A stretch of 64,000 nucleotides of DNA. Origin: Euclidia mi (Eukaryota > Arthropoda > Insecta > Lepidoptera > Erebidae). Below are positions 54,626 through 64,000 of this stretch, piece after piece (within the stretch, counting starts at the first letter, position 1; every line of letters begins with the position of its first letter). Made by a program: the position numbers and the translations under genes. Location of the stretch: assembly GCA_944739405.2 (NCBI GenBank), contig OX123182.2, positions 59,275,183 through 59,339,182 of the forward strand. The letters run 5' to 3'. The notes beneath the pieces are model-generated. The model saw only the letters and a list, made by a program, of their open reading frames with translations, had not been told where the DNA came from and did not search any database.

Positions 54626-55059
54626 CTTGCACTACTCTGCTATTCTATTTCATCCATCCATCACATCCATTTTTTAAACATAACATAACTTTTAAAATAA
54701 ATCAGTAGTCTAACGGCCCACCAGAGTTCGGCAATAGCCAGGCTATGTTTAGAGGCTTACAGATTATACATCTAAGATCAATTAAAACCATGCACAGAAT
54801 TCAAAGGTCTGTAGATATAAACTAGTATAGTTGTAGAACTTCGACACGAATCAGAAAGAAACTCATGGCATTATTGCAACCGTATTAGACACAGAAATTA
54901 ATCTCTATAAAATATACGACCCTGATATTAAAATCTTCTGGACACGCTACCGATCGACAACGTTGTGGAGGAATTTTTGGTTGCATTCATAGCAGCTTTT
55001 ATCCTGCTTTTTTCACAGATATACATATTTCATAGTCGAGTCTTAAAGTGCTGATACAT

Positions 55060-55250
55060 ACATAGACTCACACCTGTTTCCCCGAAGGGGTAGGCAGAGG
55101 CATATTAAACGCCCACTTTTCGCCAGTGTTTTGATCCCACGTAATAGGTGGCGAGCCTATTGCCGCTTATTGGGATACTTTTGTTTGCCAGAGCCTCGTC
55201 CGTTGATCGGCAGGTGCACCCTAAGTTCTTGGTGGGAACCCTATGCATAA
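55060..55250 (-). repeat. SINE-like repeat, subfamily of 35168-35402
   Basis: The plus strand shows the complement: TTTCCCCGAAGGGGTAGGCA, CCCACTTTTCGCCAGTGTT, TGGCGAGCCTATTGCCGCTT and GATCGGCAGGTGCACC, ending near GGGAACCCTATGCAT. It matches the nested copy in the Penelope element over its whole length. Confidence 0.8.
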
Positions 55251-55259
55251 TGCTGATAA

Positions 55260-56320
55260 CTTTGAGCATTCTTGCAAACGTCGCATTATAAGGGAAAGCA
55301 ATCTGGCGAGCATTCTAGCAAAAAGGACATAAGACAAACGACAAAGGACAGTATTGTTTCGAGATTCTTGCAGCCTAGATTGTTCGCTAGAAAGTTCATT
55401 TAAATGTTTGTAGCGATGCTTTACTTCGTTCGTTGTTCAGTTCGGAAAATTTGATAACAGCGAATGCTAAATGGTCTATTACAAGTGAATGCTCATGATA
55501 AGTCTAGCTCAGCTCTTTTATATGAAAATTTGTTTTTTGTTATCAACATAGTTAGAGTTTCAAGATGTAAAAATAAATAAAATTGCAGAAATGTCGCACA
55601 TACTGAGTGTACCAGACACTTCTGTAAAACTATATAACAAAATGACAGTGAGCAAGTTTGCAACTTAACGACAAATCGTTTTTGTTTCCAAACAGAATAG
55701 CAAAGTGTTGTAGCGCTTACTTATTCAGTTGATTTACCTCTTCTGTGTGTTGCTCATTACTTAGACGTTGTGTGTGTTGGAAACTATTGTAAAGTATATA
55801 TATATATTTTAGTGAGTCAGTTTTATTTCAACCAGCACATTATACTATTCTAAAAGGTCGTTAACTGTCATGAGCACTTATTTTAATTTTGTCTTTTGGC
55901 AAAGTTAGTTTCAACTTGTGTCTGGATGCGCAGTACACAAGCTAGCTCTAAAGTTATCTTTTTGATCTTGAATATCTAATCCAAATGTACATAATTAGGT
56001 AGATAGAAGTTCAAGATTAATAAATAAACTCGCATATCTATAGATACTTACATAATATGTTCTTGTACCGATAAAAAGTTGCTATTCATTCAAAATGTTG
56101 TTAATAATCTTGATAGATTGCATGCACTGATGGTACAATTGCTCGCGGACTGAAATGGTCACAAATGTTGGGTTAATTCAATCAAACAATACAAATTGAG
56201 GCATTCTAATATAGAAGTGATAAAGTGGGATCAGGTTACCAATACTGTGGGGAATATGGTTAGGTTAGTTTTTAGGTTAGGATAGGCCATTTAACGCACT
56301 AGCTAGCACTGCTTCAATCG
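55260..56320. other. Non-coding stretch
   Basis: No gene recognised. Short (TA)n at 55797-55806. Confidence 0.4.
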
Positions 56321-56324
56321 GAAT

Positions 56325-56560
56325 ATCATCATCAGCCCTTAACAGTCCACTGCTGGACTAGGCCTCTCCTTTGCAAGGAGGAATTGGTCTACTATACCAC
56401 GCTGGCCAAATGGGTTGGTATAGGGTTTATATGAAGTTTTCCTTCTCTTACAGTGCTGTTCTCTGCATAATATGCTGCCTCTGTCGGCTCTTACGACACC
56501 CATGGGATGATATGGGGTGGTGACATTCGGTATTCTTAATCCGTCACCACACGGACAATT
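56325..56560 (-). repeat. Dispersed repeat, family of 42280-42520
   Basis: The complement carries CAGCAGTGGACTGTTAAGGG, CAGCGTGGTATAGTAGACC, ATGGGTGTCGTAAGAGCCGA and GACGGATTAAGAATACCG, in the order seen at 42280-42520 but inverted. Confidence 0.75.
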
Positions 56561-56935
56561 CTATATAATGTTCTTGAAAGGCATGTGAATACACCAAACT
56601 GCACCTGGCCAGCATGATGGACTATGCCCTTACCGTTCTTATACCAAGAGTCCACGTATGTCGAGACAATTAAAATATATGGCAAATTATGCCATGAAGT
56701 AAGCCACCCCGAAATTTCTGAGAAAATGTAGAGTATATCTTAATCAGCAATAATTTCGTGATTGGGATCCCTTACAAGTTACAAGAACTATTTATTACCA
56801 GCTTACGTTGTTCCAACTAAAAGTCATCAAGTAAACATCAATAAAATCCATAATATATGTTAATTTCAAGAAATAACATTCACAGAAACATAAACCAACC
56901 CAACAGCATTTTATCAGCTTTTTTATTTCTTGCAG

Positions 56936-57005
56936 AAACTACCTACAACGCTTGGAGCAGTTTGAGAAAGCCATACTCGCTTACAACGAGGCGCTGCGAT
57001 GGAAT
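56936..57005 (+). CDS. Internal exon encoding a TPR motif
   Basis: A 70-nt segment between an acceptor (TTTTTTATTTCTTGCAG) and a donor (GTGAGT) reads, in one open phase, NYLQRLEQFEKAILAYNEAL followed by RWN. The pattern Y...L..FE.AI.AYN.AL is a tetratricopeptide helix pair fragment, a protein-protein binding repeat. It is flanked by strong splice signals and has normal GC-rich coding composition in AT-rich surroundings, so it looks like a functional exon. The host gene continues outside the recognised parts of the window; no neighbouring exon was identified. The exon is not a multiple of three, so it cannot be skipped silently. Which TPR protein it belongs to is unknown. Confidence 0.65.
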
Positions 57006-57009
57006 GTGA

Positions 57010-57636
57010 GTTAAAAACAAACAACTTCAGAATCCATTGCCTGGTGGTAAACATGCAATTAGACGTACCCCAACCGTTGATAATGTTTGCCGCCAACTTG
57101 TTATTCAACTCAAATTGTGAACTGATTTTATCTATTAGAATGTATTTTGTTTGAACGCGTTTAGTCTGTTGAAACAAGAGTGACGTCGACGGATAAGATA
57201 TTCTTTGTGTCCGTTGCTTTTTAAGGTCCCTGAAACTGCATTTATTTCTTAGTGTGACCATTGTCTTAAAAAAAGGGCATAAAGCATTTATATTTTTACA
57301 GATCACATAAAGTATATAGCACACAAATATTAGAAAAAAGACAAAGATCACTTTACGCATTCAAGACACCTTTGACACTGAATATCCTTTCCTTCGTACA
57401 TCTAGCAAGCAAACAAGAAAATACGAATGTACGAAATATCCTTTTGTATCATGAACACAGCTGATAGCATCATATTAATTACAGCCTACTCAACGTCTGA
57501 TTGCTTAGCACTCGAAGCGTCCGCTCCTTGTAATCAATGGCGCTTTTCCTGTGACGCGTTTATGGTTGTATCGATGCCCTTATATTATACATGTATGTGA
57601 GTTGTCTAATGCAAACTTCTAACTTATGTATATTTT
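57010..57636 (+). other. Intronic DNA downstream of the TPR exon
   Basis: No further exon was identified. The minus-strand ORF across the TPR exon is a shadow. Confidence 0.4.
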
Positions 57637-58529
57637 TAGGGTTCCGAACCTCGAAATGAAAAAACGGAACCCTTATAGGATCACTTTGTTGTGCGTCCGT
57701 CTGCCAAGAACATTTTTCTAAGAAACGCGTGGAGGTATCAAACTGAAATTTATATCAAACTAGAGGACGCCAGCAGCTAGGCCTGCTATTTTTTTAAATT
57801 TACCCGTTTTGGCCGATTCCGTGGGAATTTCGGGAAATCCCGTCTTAGTGCATATCTACGGCCCCCAAGGAACTTACATGCCAAATTTCAGCTTCCTGCG
57901 CCCAATAGTTTCGGCTGTAGCGTGTCTGTCAGTCAGTCAGTAACGCAAGGATTTTATATATTAAGATAATTAAATCTACTGTCCCTTGAAGCTGTGAAAA
58001 AATCTAACTTTTAAGCCTACTCTATCAAAAGATACAGCCGTTTATGCTGCAAATTTCCGCAAATTTTCGAAACTCGCAAGGGAATCAAAACCTACAGAGT
58101 ACCTCCCGTGAACTCAGAATCTTGAAATTTGGTACGAATCAATGTCTTATAGCACAGATAAAGGAAAAATTGCGAAAACCGTAAATTTTTTGTTACATCA
58201 TATCATAAAAATATTTTTAACAATTTTAAAGTTTATACCATTTTCTCATGAACGCGTAAAGTTATTAAATTGAAATTCATATCAAATACTCGGGTCTATA
58301 ATACCTTTAAGCTGTAATAAAATCAAAATTATATCTCAACGCAATCAAAATAAACAGCAATTTTACTATATTTTCAAACTCGCAACTATAACTGGCAAGG
58401 GAATCAAAACCTACAGGGTACTTTCCGTAAACTCAGTTTCTTGATATTTGGTACGAACTAACGTCTTAAAGCACAGATAAAGGAAAAATTGTGAAAACTG
58501 AAATTTTTTCGGTACATCATATGATAAAA

Positions 58530-59628
58530 ATAAATATGACGAATGTAAAAAGAGAGCCAAAAAGGCCGTAGCCATTGCTAGATCCAAAGCCCTAGACAAG
58601 TTGTACGGGTTAATTGAAAAACCCGAGGGTAATAAATATTTTTACAGCATGGCTAAAGCTAGAGAGAGAAAGGCGAAGGATGTATTCCGTATTAAGTGCA
58701 TGAAAAACGAAACAGGAGCTATTCTTATGGACGAAGATAGAATAAAAGAAAGATGGAGGATATACTTTGAAAAGTTAATGAATGAGGAGAACGATCGGAG
58801 CGGAAAACTTGAGAATGAGGTGATGAATATTGGGTTAGTGAAGGAAATAAATAAGGATGAGGTAAAAAAGGCTGTTAGTGGAATGAAGAATGGAAAGTCG
58901 TTGGAACCAGATGGAATACCAGTAGAAGCATGGAAAGCGTTAGGAGATGATGGATGGGCGTAGCTGACTTTATTCTTCAATAAGCTGTTGCACGAGGAGA
59001 CCATACCCGAGGAATGGTGCAACAGTTACCTGGTGCCCATTTTAAAATTAAGGGTGATATCCAAGACTGCAACAATTATCGGGGAATAAAGTTAATGCCT
59101 CATACTATGAAAGTATGGGAGAGAGTAATTGAGCGACACCTGCGTGACAAGAGTGAGATTTCACGAAACCAATTCGGTTTTATGCCTGGTCGAGGTACGG
59201 TGGATGCCATTTTTGCTCTTCGCCAAATATGCGAAAAATACAGGGAGGCACATAAAAACTTCCACATGGTTTTCGTCGACCTTGAAAAGGTATATGACCG
59301 AGTGCCTCGTGAAGTCTTGTGGTGGGCCCTGAAGAAGAAAAGAGTGCCCGGGAAATATCTGACGTTGATTCAAGTCATGTACGCTGAATGCCGAACGCAA
59401 GTCCGATCCGCAGCTGGGATCACAGCCAGATTCGATGTGGCCGTAGGCTTGCACCAAGGATCGGCCCTTAACCCCTACCTCTTCCTGTTAATTATGGATG
59501 CTATATTATTGGACATAAAGGAAGAGGCACCCTGGTGCATGGAAGCGAAGGACATACTGCGCCGACCCCAAATAAATTGGGACCAGGGCAAGACAATGAT
59601 GATAATCACTTGCCTCGTGGACAAGTAG
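58530..59628 (+). pseudogene. RTE-type reverse transcriptase, internally deleted
   Basis: From about 58530 the frame reads YDECKKRAKKAVAIAR, YSMAKARERKAKD, IKERWRIYFEKLMNEEN and GMKNGKSLEPDGIPVEAWK, with a TAG at 58961 and a frameshift near 59045. It then reads DCNNYRGIKLM, NQFGFMPGRGTVDAIFALRQ, VFVDLEKVYDRVPREVLW and VGLHQGSALNPYLF. FVDLEK..DRV carries the first catalytic aspartate. Just after APWC, where the FADD block should follow, it jumps to DILRRPQINWDQGK and the 3' tail. The catalytic pair and thumb are therefore deleted. It lies inside the tandem-unit repeat. The family is RTE-like, distinct from the 10.4-kb copy. Confidence 0.8.
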
Positions 59629-59990
59629 ATTTATAAATGGAAATCCATACCAATACTCAGTTCTATAACACCGTTAAGCTGTAATTAAATCAAACTTCTA
59701 TGTCAATGCAATCAACAGAAACAGCAATTTAAGCATATTTTCAAACTCGCAACTACTCGCAAGGGAACCAAAACCTACAGGGTATTTACTTCCCGTGAAC
59801 TCAGAATCTTGAAATTTGGCACGAAGCAACGTCTTATAACACAGATAAAGGAAAAATTGCGGAAACCGTAAATTTTTAGTCCCATGATATAATCAAAGTA
59901 TTTTTAATAATTTTAAAGGTACCTTATCTCATGAACCTAGAGGAATAAAATTGAAATTCATATCAAATGCTCAAGTGAAAACTAAACTCC

Positions 59991-60007
59991 AGTCGATCTA
60001 GAATCTT
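59991..60007. repeat. 17-bp TSD, left
   Basis: AGTCGATCTAGAATCTT recurs at 60586-60602 and is unit sequence of the host repeat (it also matches, inverted, 61970-61986). It brackets the short retroposon. Confidence 0.9.
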
Positions 60008-60585
60008 TTTTTTTTGTTTTTGCGAGGTGGAAAATCCCTTCGGATCTCCGACTCTTGGGGAATGAGATCGGAGTATGTGGTGTAACCACTAAAAACCACC
60101 TCGACTTTCTCATGTACCCGTGTGTCGGTGGGTAAGGAATCGCATAAGCATTCGGCGCTACCCCTCGACGGGTATTGGCCCACCAGATGGTCAGGCGAGC
60201 CCCGAACAAAACTCCCTTGGCGGCGGAATAAGGTGTTGGACTCCACCGCCAAAACACCCAGCGGCCGCAGAGGATAGGGAGGACGGTAACGCAACACCGC
60301 ACCTTCTCTTCCTCTGCGGCCCCACCGCGACGCATCAAATGGTGCACCCCCATGTGGTCGCGGGAGATAGGGCGCGCGGCAATGCAACACCGACACCCCT
60401 CTCCTCCCGCGGCCGCGCCCGACTGCGAGAGACAGACAAAACTATCCCCGCACCCGCACCGTTGGACGCATCCTGCCCAGGCCCCTCCAAGCCCACGCGG
60501 AGCGCCCACTTATGGGATCTCTCTTAGCTTCACCGTGGGTGTCCAATCCACGATTACTGAGCCCCCCCACCACGACAAAGTGGAG
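60008..60585 (-). mobile_element. GC-rich short retroposon (578 bp), copy 2
   Basis: Exactly flanked by 17-bp direct repeats. The sense strand is minus and ends in an A-run (T-run at 60006-60015). The sense 5' part (CTTTGTCGTGGTGGGGGGGC and onward) matches copy 1 at 44381-44947 over about 400 bp. The 3' part contains GTGGTTTTTAGTGGTTACAC and ATTTTCCACCTCGC before the A-tail. It differs from copy 1 in the last 150 bp but keeps the same layout. No RT domain is present. Confidence 0.78.
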
Positions 60586-60764
60586 AGTCGATCTAGAATC
60601 TTGAAATTTGGCATAAAGCAACGTTTTACAGCACAAAGGAAAGATTTCGAAAATCTTAAAATTTTTGTTACATCACATATTTTTTTAAATAATTATGTGA
60701 TATACCTACATGTTTGTAAGGAACCCTCAGAGCACGAGTCTGACTCGCACTTGACCGATTTATT

Positions 60765-61815
60765 TCTCATAATGAGTGCGAGAAGCATGCGTGACGTGGG
60801 TCACTAGTCGCATATGCTAATATTTTATACCAAAATTAAAAACGAAAATCAAAGTCGTTTATTTCATTTATTATTTTTCGTATGAGCATTATAAATAAAT
60901 GTTATGTAAGAAATCAGATGTCGGCTTTTTTAGACCATCTGCAGGCCTCCGACTAAATAATTGAGCTAAAAATTCTTGTATGTGAGGCATAAACAAGGAG
61001 CAACGGTTTTTCGCGCCTTTTGAAGCACAGTGGCATCCTTATATAAATGGCAAAGGCGGTTGCCCATCCAAGCAGTGTGCAAGGGTTACTCCACTTTTCC
61101 GATCTATGACAAGTGGACAGTCTAGACACATAATGACCGCAAGAAATACTTATGAACGTCAAGTCGGATAGATAATACAGCAAAGAGGTAAAAGACCTTC
61201 AAGCACTTGAAACGTCCGCTCCTTATAATTTTATGCCTTGTCTGCCAAGTGGCCCAACGTATTTTCCGTAAAACCTTAAGCAAACATTTTGAATGCATTA
61301 ACTTGAGGGCCACATCCTCATGTTTGCCTTCGTCGTTTGAAGTTGTGTCGTGTGAAATAGTTTATCGTATGTGTTATATAAAAACTATTATCACGATCAG
61401 ACTGTATCTTAAATGGAAATAACAAATTAAATCGCAAAATGCATCTAATATTACTGTGCTACAAAATTCTTGCTTCAACCCGGAAAGTGGTTAGGTAAAA
61501 TGAAATGAACACGTTTCATTTCACATTTTCATAGTACCGGGTACCTAGTACAAAAGTGGTTTTGGAACAATGCCATATTCTTTCGCCTATAAAAGAAATA
61601 TGTAGGTATAGATGATAATTCAGTAATATAATAAACTAGACTTCACTACATACAATTAACGGTAGAATTATAAATATTGATTGATAAAACTGTCGCAAAA
61701 ATCACATTACTACGTAGCGTAAAAACATTGAAATGTCAACTTCGAAAATCCAGCCTCTCAAACAAAATCACGGCTAATTATGCGACTCTAAAGCAAAATT
61801 CGAACAAAAAAAAAT
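60765..61815. other. Spacer between inverted repeat copies
   Basis: No gene recognised. Confidence 0.4.
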
Positions 61816-61816
61816 A

Positions 61817-62935
61817 CCGGTCAAGTGCGAGACGAACTCGCGCACCGAGGGTTCCGTACAAATCTGTAGGTATATAAAAATTAAAAAAAATATGTGATGT
61901 AACTAAAAATTTAAGATTTTCGAAAATTTTCCTATGTGCTATAAAACGTTGCTTTAAGCCAAATTTCAAGGTTCTAGATCGACTGGAAGTACCCTTTAGT
62001 TTTGACTTGAGCGTTTGATATGAATTTCAATTTTATATCTCTACGGGTCTCATGAGCAACGGGAGGGCTTTTACCTATAAAATTATTAAAAATATTTTAA
62101 TTATATGATGTAACTAAAAATTTACGGTTTTTTGCAATTTTTCCTTCACCTGTGCTATAAGACGTTGCTTCGTGCCAAATTTCAAGATTCTGAGTTCAAG
62201 GGAAGTACCCTGAAGCATTGATGACATCAACGATCCTGTAAGTTTTGATTCCCTTGCGAGTAGTTGCGAGTTTGAAAGTATACTTAAATTGCTATTTCTC
62301 TTGATTGCGTTGACATAGAAGTTTGATTTTATTACAGCTTCACGGTGTTATAGACCTTAGTTCTTGATATGAATTTCAATTTAATAACTCTATGCGTTCA
62401 TGAGAAAAGAGGTAGTAACTTAGTAAGTTTAGATTTTTTTTAAGTATTTTATTATAGGTATGATGTAACGTTTTTGCATTTTTTTACTTAATCTGTGCTA
62501 TAAGAAGTTGCCTCGTACGAAATTTCATGATTCTAAGTTCATGGAAATTACCCTGTAGGTTTTGATTCCTTTGTGAGTTTCGAAAATTTGTGAGAATTTG
62601 CGCCATAAACAGCTGTATCTTTTGATTGCGTTGGCTTAGTAAGTTTGATTTTGTTACAGCTTAAAGATATTATAGACCCGAGTATTTGATATGAATTTCA
62701 ATTAATTACCTCTACGCGTTCATAAGGAAAGGGCTAGTAACTTTAATTTTATTTTTTATTATATGATGTAACAAAAAATTTGCGGTTTTCGTTATTTTTC
62801 CTTTACCTGTGCTATAAGAAGTTGGTTCGTATTAAATTTCAAGAATCTGAGTTCACGGGAAGTACCCTGTAGGTTTTGATTCTCTTGCCAATAGTTGAGA
62901 GTTTGAAAATATGCTAAAATTGCTGTTTCTTTGTG
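61817..62935 (+). repeat. GGGTTCCGTAC-type repeat with tandem units, right copy
   Basis: Starts CCGGTCAAGTGCGAGACGAA, GCGCACCGAGGGTTCCGTAC and runs through about four units. The marker ATGATGTAAC recurs near 62105, 62460 and 62765, and GTGATGTAAC near 61893. It is the inverse of the copy at 57637-60757 and stops at the SINE inserted at about 62936. Confidence 0.75.
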
Positions 62936-63185
62936 TCTGCCTCCGTGGTGCAGTGGATAGCGTATGCAACTGCTGATCGGCGGTCCCGGGTTGTATTCCC
63001 GGGTAGGGCAAAAGTGTTACTGGGTTTTTCAAATTCTCAGTAGCAGCACGGAGTCTGGTGATGTGCTCGGTAACGGCAATAGGCTCGCCCCCTATTACGT
63101 GGGACCTACTTAAATATTCATGGTGAAATGTGGGTGTATTATTACACCCCTACCTACCCCTTCAGGGATACAGGCGTGCGCCTAT
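62936..63185 (+). repeat. tRNA-derived SINE
   Basis: The head reads TGCCTCCGTGGTGCAGTGGA and CCCGGGTTGTATTCCCGGGT (box B altered). The body carries CAATAGGCTCGCCCCCTATT and CTACCTACCCCTTCAGGGAT. Closest to the copy at 51520-51768. Confidence 0.85.
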
Positions 63186-63189
63186 TAAA

Positions 63190-64000
63190 ACGATTTTTAA
63201 GAAACATTGCAAGTGCAAGTAGAAAAGATAATATTCTGTCAAATCTGACTTGTATGGAGGCGATAAGGCGATCGTCTTGGACGTAATCGGGACATTGCCA
63301 TGACCTTAACGACGTAGTAAGATTTGTCTACACAAAGCACGTTTGAAACATAAGTACATTCACTTTAAGTTTTGTGGACAATAGTCTCGTGAACATCGTT
63401 TGGTGAAGTAGCAGAAGTATTCGCAATCAACATAAAAATATACAGTAGAACATAGCCAGCAAATTGAATAATAAGTTCCAATACATATAATATAGTATAG
63501 TAATTGGAAAACGTACGATATATTTTTCTATACCACGTCACGCCTTTGGGACTGTAGGCCTGTTATTCGTTACTTATTTGATATCATAATACGAATCTCA
63601 CGAGACTTTATCGTCATTGGCGTAGCTTTTACGATAATTTCGATCTTGGTCTACAGTATCTATACCTAAGTATAATTTATAATTGTACCTACCTGTACTA
63701 TATTTAATTTACTTAGAATTTTTGTGTCTTTTACTGAGAATATAGAAATTCCTTCATTTTGAGGCAATTTTACTAATGTTTATAAAATTAATTGCTAATG
63801 TTATGTTAGCAAGTTAGTATTACGAGTAAATTTAAAATTATCATTCTTTCATTGGGTGATGAAAGCAAAACACGTTGTAATGGTTAGCCTGTTGACACAT
63901 CCTTTGTAGGAACTCCTCGTTCAAATTATTTTGTTTGCGCCCATAGTTTAAGCGCTCGCGCTTGTTGTATAACATGCGTTGGAGTAACACTGATAAGTGG
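63190..64000. other. Non-coding stretch
   Basis: No gene recognised at the right edge of the window. Confidence 0.4.

Larger units (their letters stand above)
57637..60757 (-). repeat. GGGTTCCGTAC-type repeat with tandem units, left copy
   Basis: Starts AGGGTTCCGAACCTCGAAA and ends GGAACCCTCAGAGCACGAGT followed by GACTCGCACTTGACCG. The interior consists of repeating units of roughly 300-350 bp with landmarks GGGAATCAAAACCTACAG, GAACTCAGAATCTTGAAATT, AGCACAGATAAAGGAAAAAT, TTACATCAT and AAATTGAAATTCATATCAAA. It is interrupted by an RTE fragment (58530-59628) and a GC-rich retroposon (60008-60585). Without these it would be near 1.4 kb. Confidence 0.75.

Noticed and set aside
56923..57360. 145-residue minus-strand ORF across the TPR exon
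   Set aside because: It is low-complexity and overlaps the better supported plus-strand exon with splice signals.
59982..60807. Overlapping ORFs of 130-175 codons
   Set aside because: They are the same GC-rich retroposon in the other orientation and run across its TSD into the host repeat.

Overview
The window looks like an AT-rich, repeat-dominated stretch of an insect nuclear genome, most probably a moth or butterfly. The evidence is spliceosomal GT-AG exons, many tRNA-headed SINEs of lepidopteran type (box B GGTTCGATTCC heads, tails reading CTACCCCTTCGGGG followed by TATG or TAAA runs), RTE, CR1/Jockey-like and Penelope-like elements, PIF/Harbinger, piggyBac and hAT DNA transposons, and Copia. 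There is no bacterial gene organisation. No intact host gene lies wholly inside the window. The clearest host exon is a 70-nt TPR-coding exon at 56936-57005 (+); a THAP-type zinc finger in two exons at 48086-47688 (-) is broken by a transposon.

Layout. 1-8.3 kb: intergenic DNA with a decayed DDE transposase, two SINEs, two adjacent hairpins and a promoter-like dispersed repeat. 8.34-11.5 kb: a DNA transposon with terminal and iterated subterminal inverted repeats, a decayed Harbinger transposase inside it, and a young nested RTE fragment with a 16-bp target-site duplication (TSD). 12.1-17.2 kb: a SINE, an almost complete CR1/Jockey-like LINE ORF2 (-), and a frameshifted C-terminal part of another retroelement ORF. 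18.3-31.6 kb: the most informative locus, an intronless, near full-length axonemal dynein intermediate chain 2 (DNAI2-like) coding sequence. It carries in-frame stops and frameshifts, is split first by a Copia element (TSD CAAAG) and again by a non-autonomous LTR element (TSD about GTATA), and contains a 1.83-kb tandem duplication that copies part of the gene, the Copia 3' LTR, an inverted integrase piece and a Harbinger transposase fragment.

32-44 kb: a 220-bp repeat in inverted pair around a Penelope-like element with its own nested SINE, several SINEs and LINE tails, and a repeat bounded by GGGTTCCGTAC. 44-48 kb: a GC-rich 567-bp retroposon that seems to be an internally deleted LINE derivative, a perfect-stem hairpin, an RTE 3' end whose tail matches the SINE tails, the second copy of the promoter-like repeat, and a piggyBac-like element inserted at TTAA in the THAP exon. 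48-57 kb: SINEs, a hAT-type MITE with an 8-bp TSD, and the TPR exon. 57.6-63.2 kb: two inverted copies of a repeat made of tandem units of about 300-350 bp, carrying a nested internally deleted RTE and a second copy of the 570-bp retroposon, then a SINE.

The genes do not form a working pathway. The window reads as nested insertions whose order can be partly reconstructed. I see no functional novel system. The observations most worth following are the DNAI2-like gene remnant, the short GC-rich retroposon family, the SINE/RTE tail match, the Harbinger-like element with iterated end motifs, and the long perfect hairpins.
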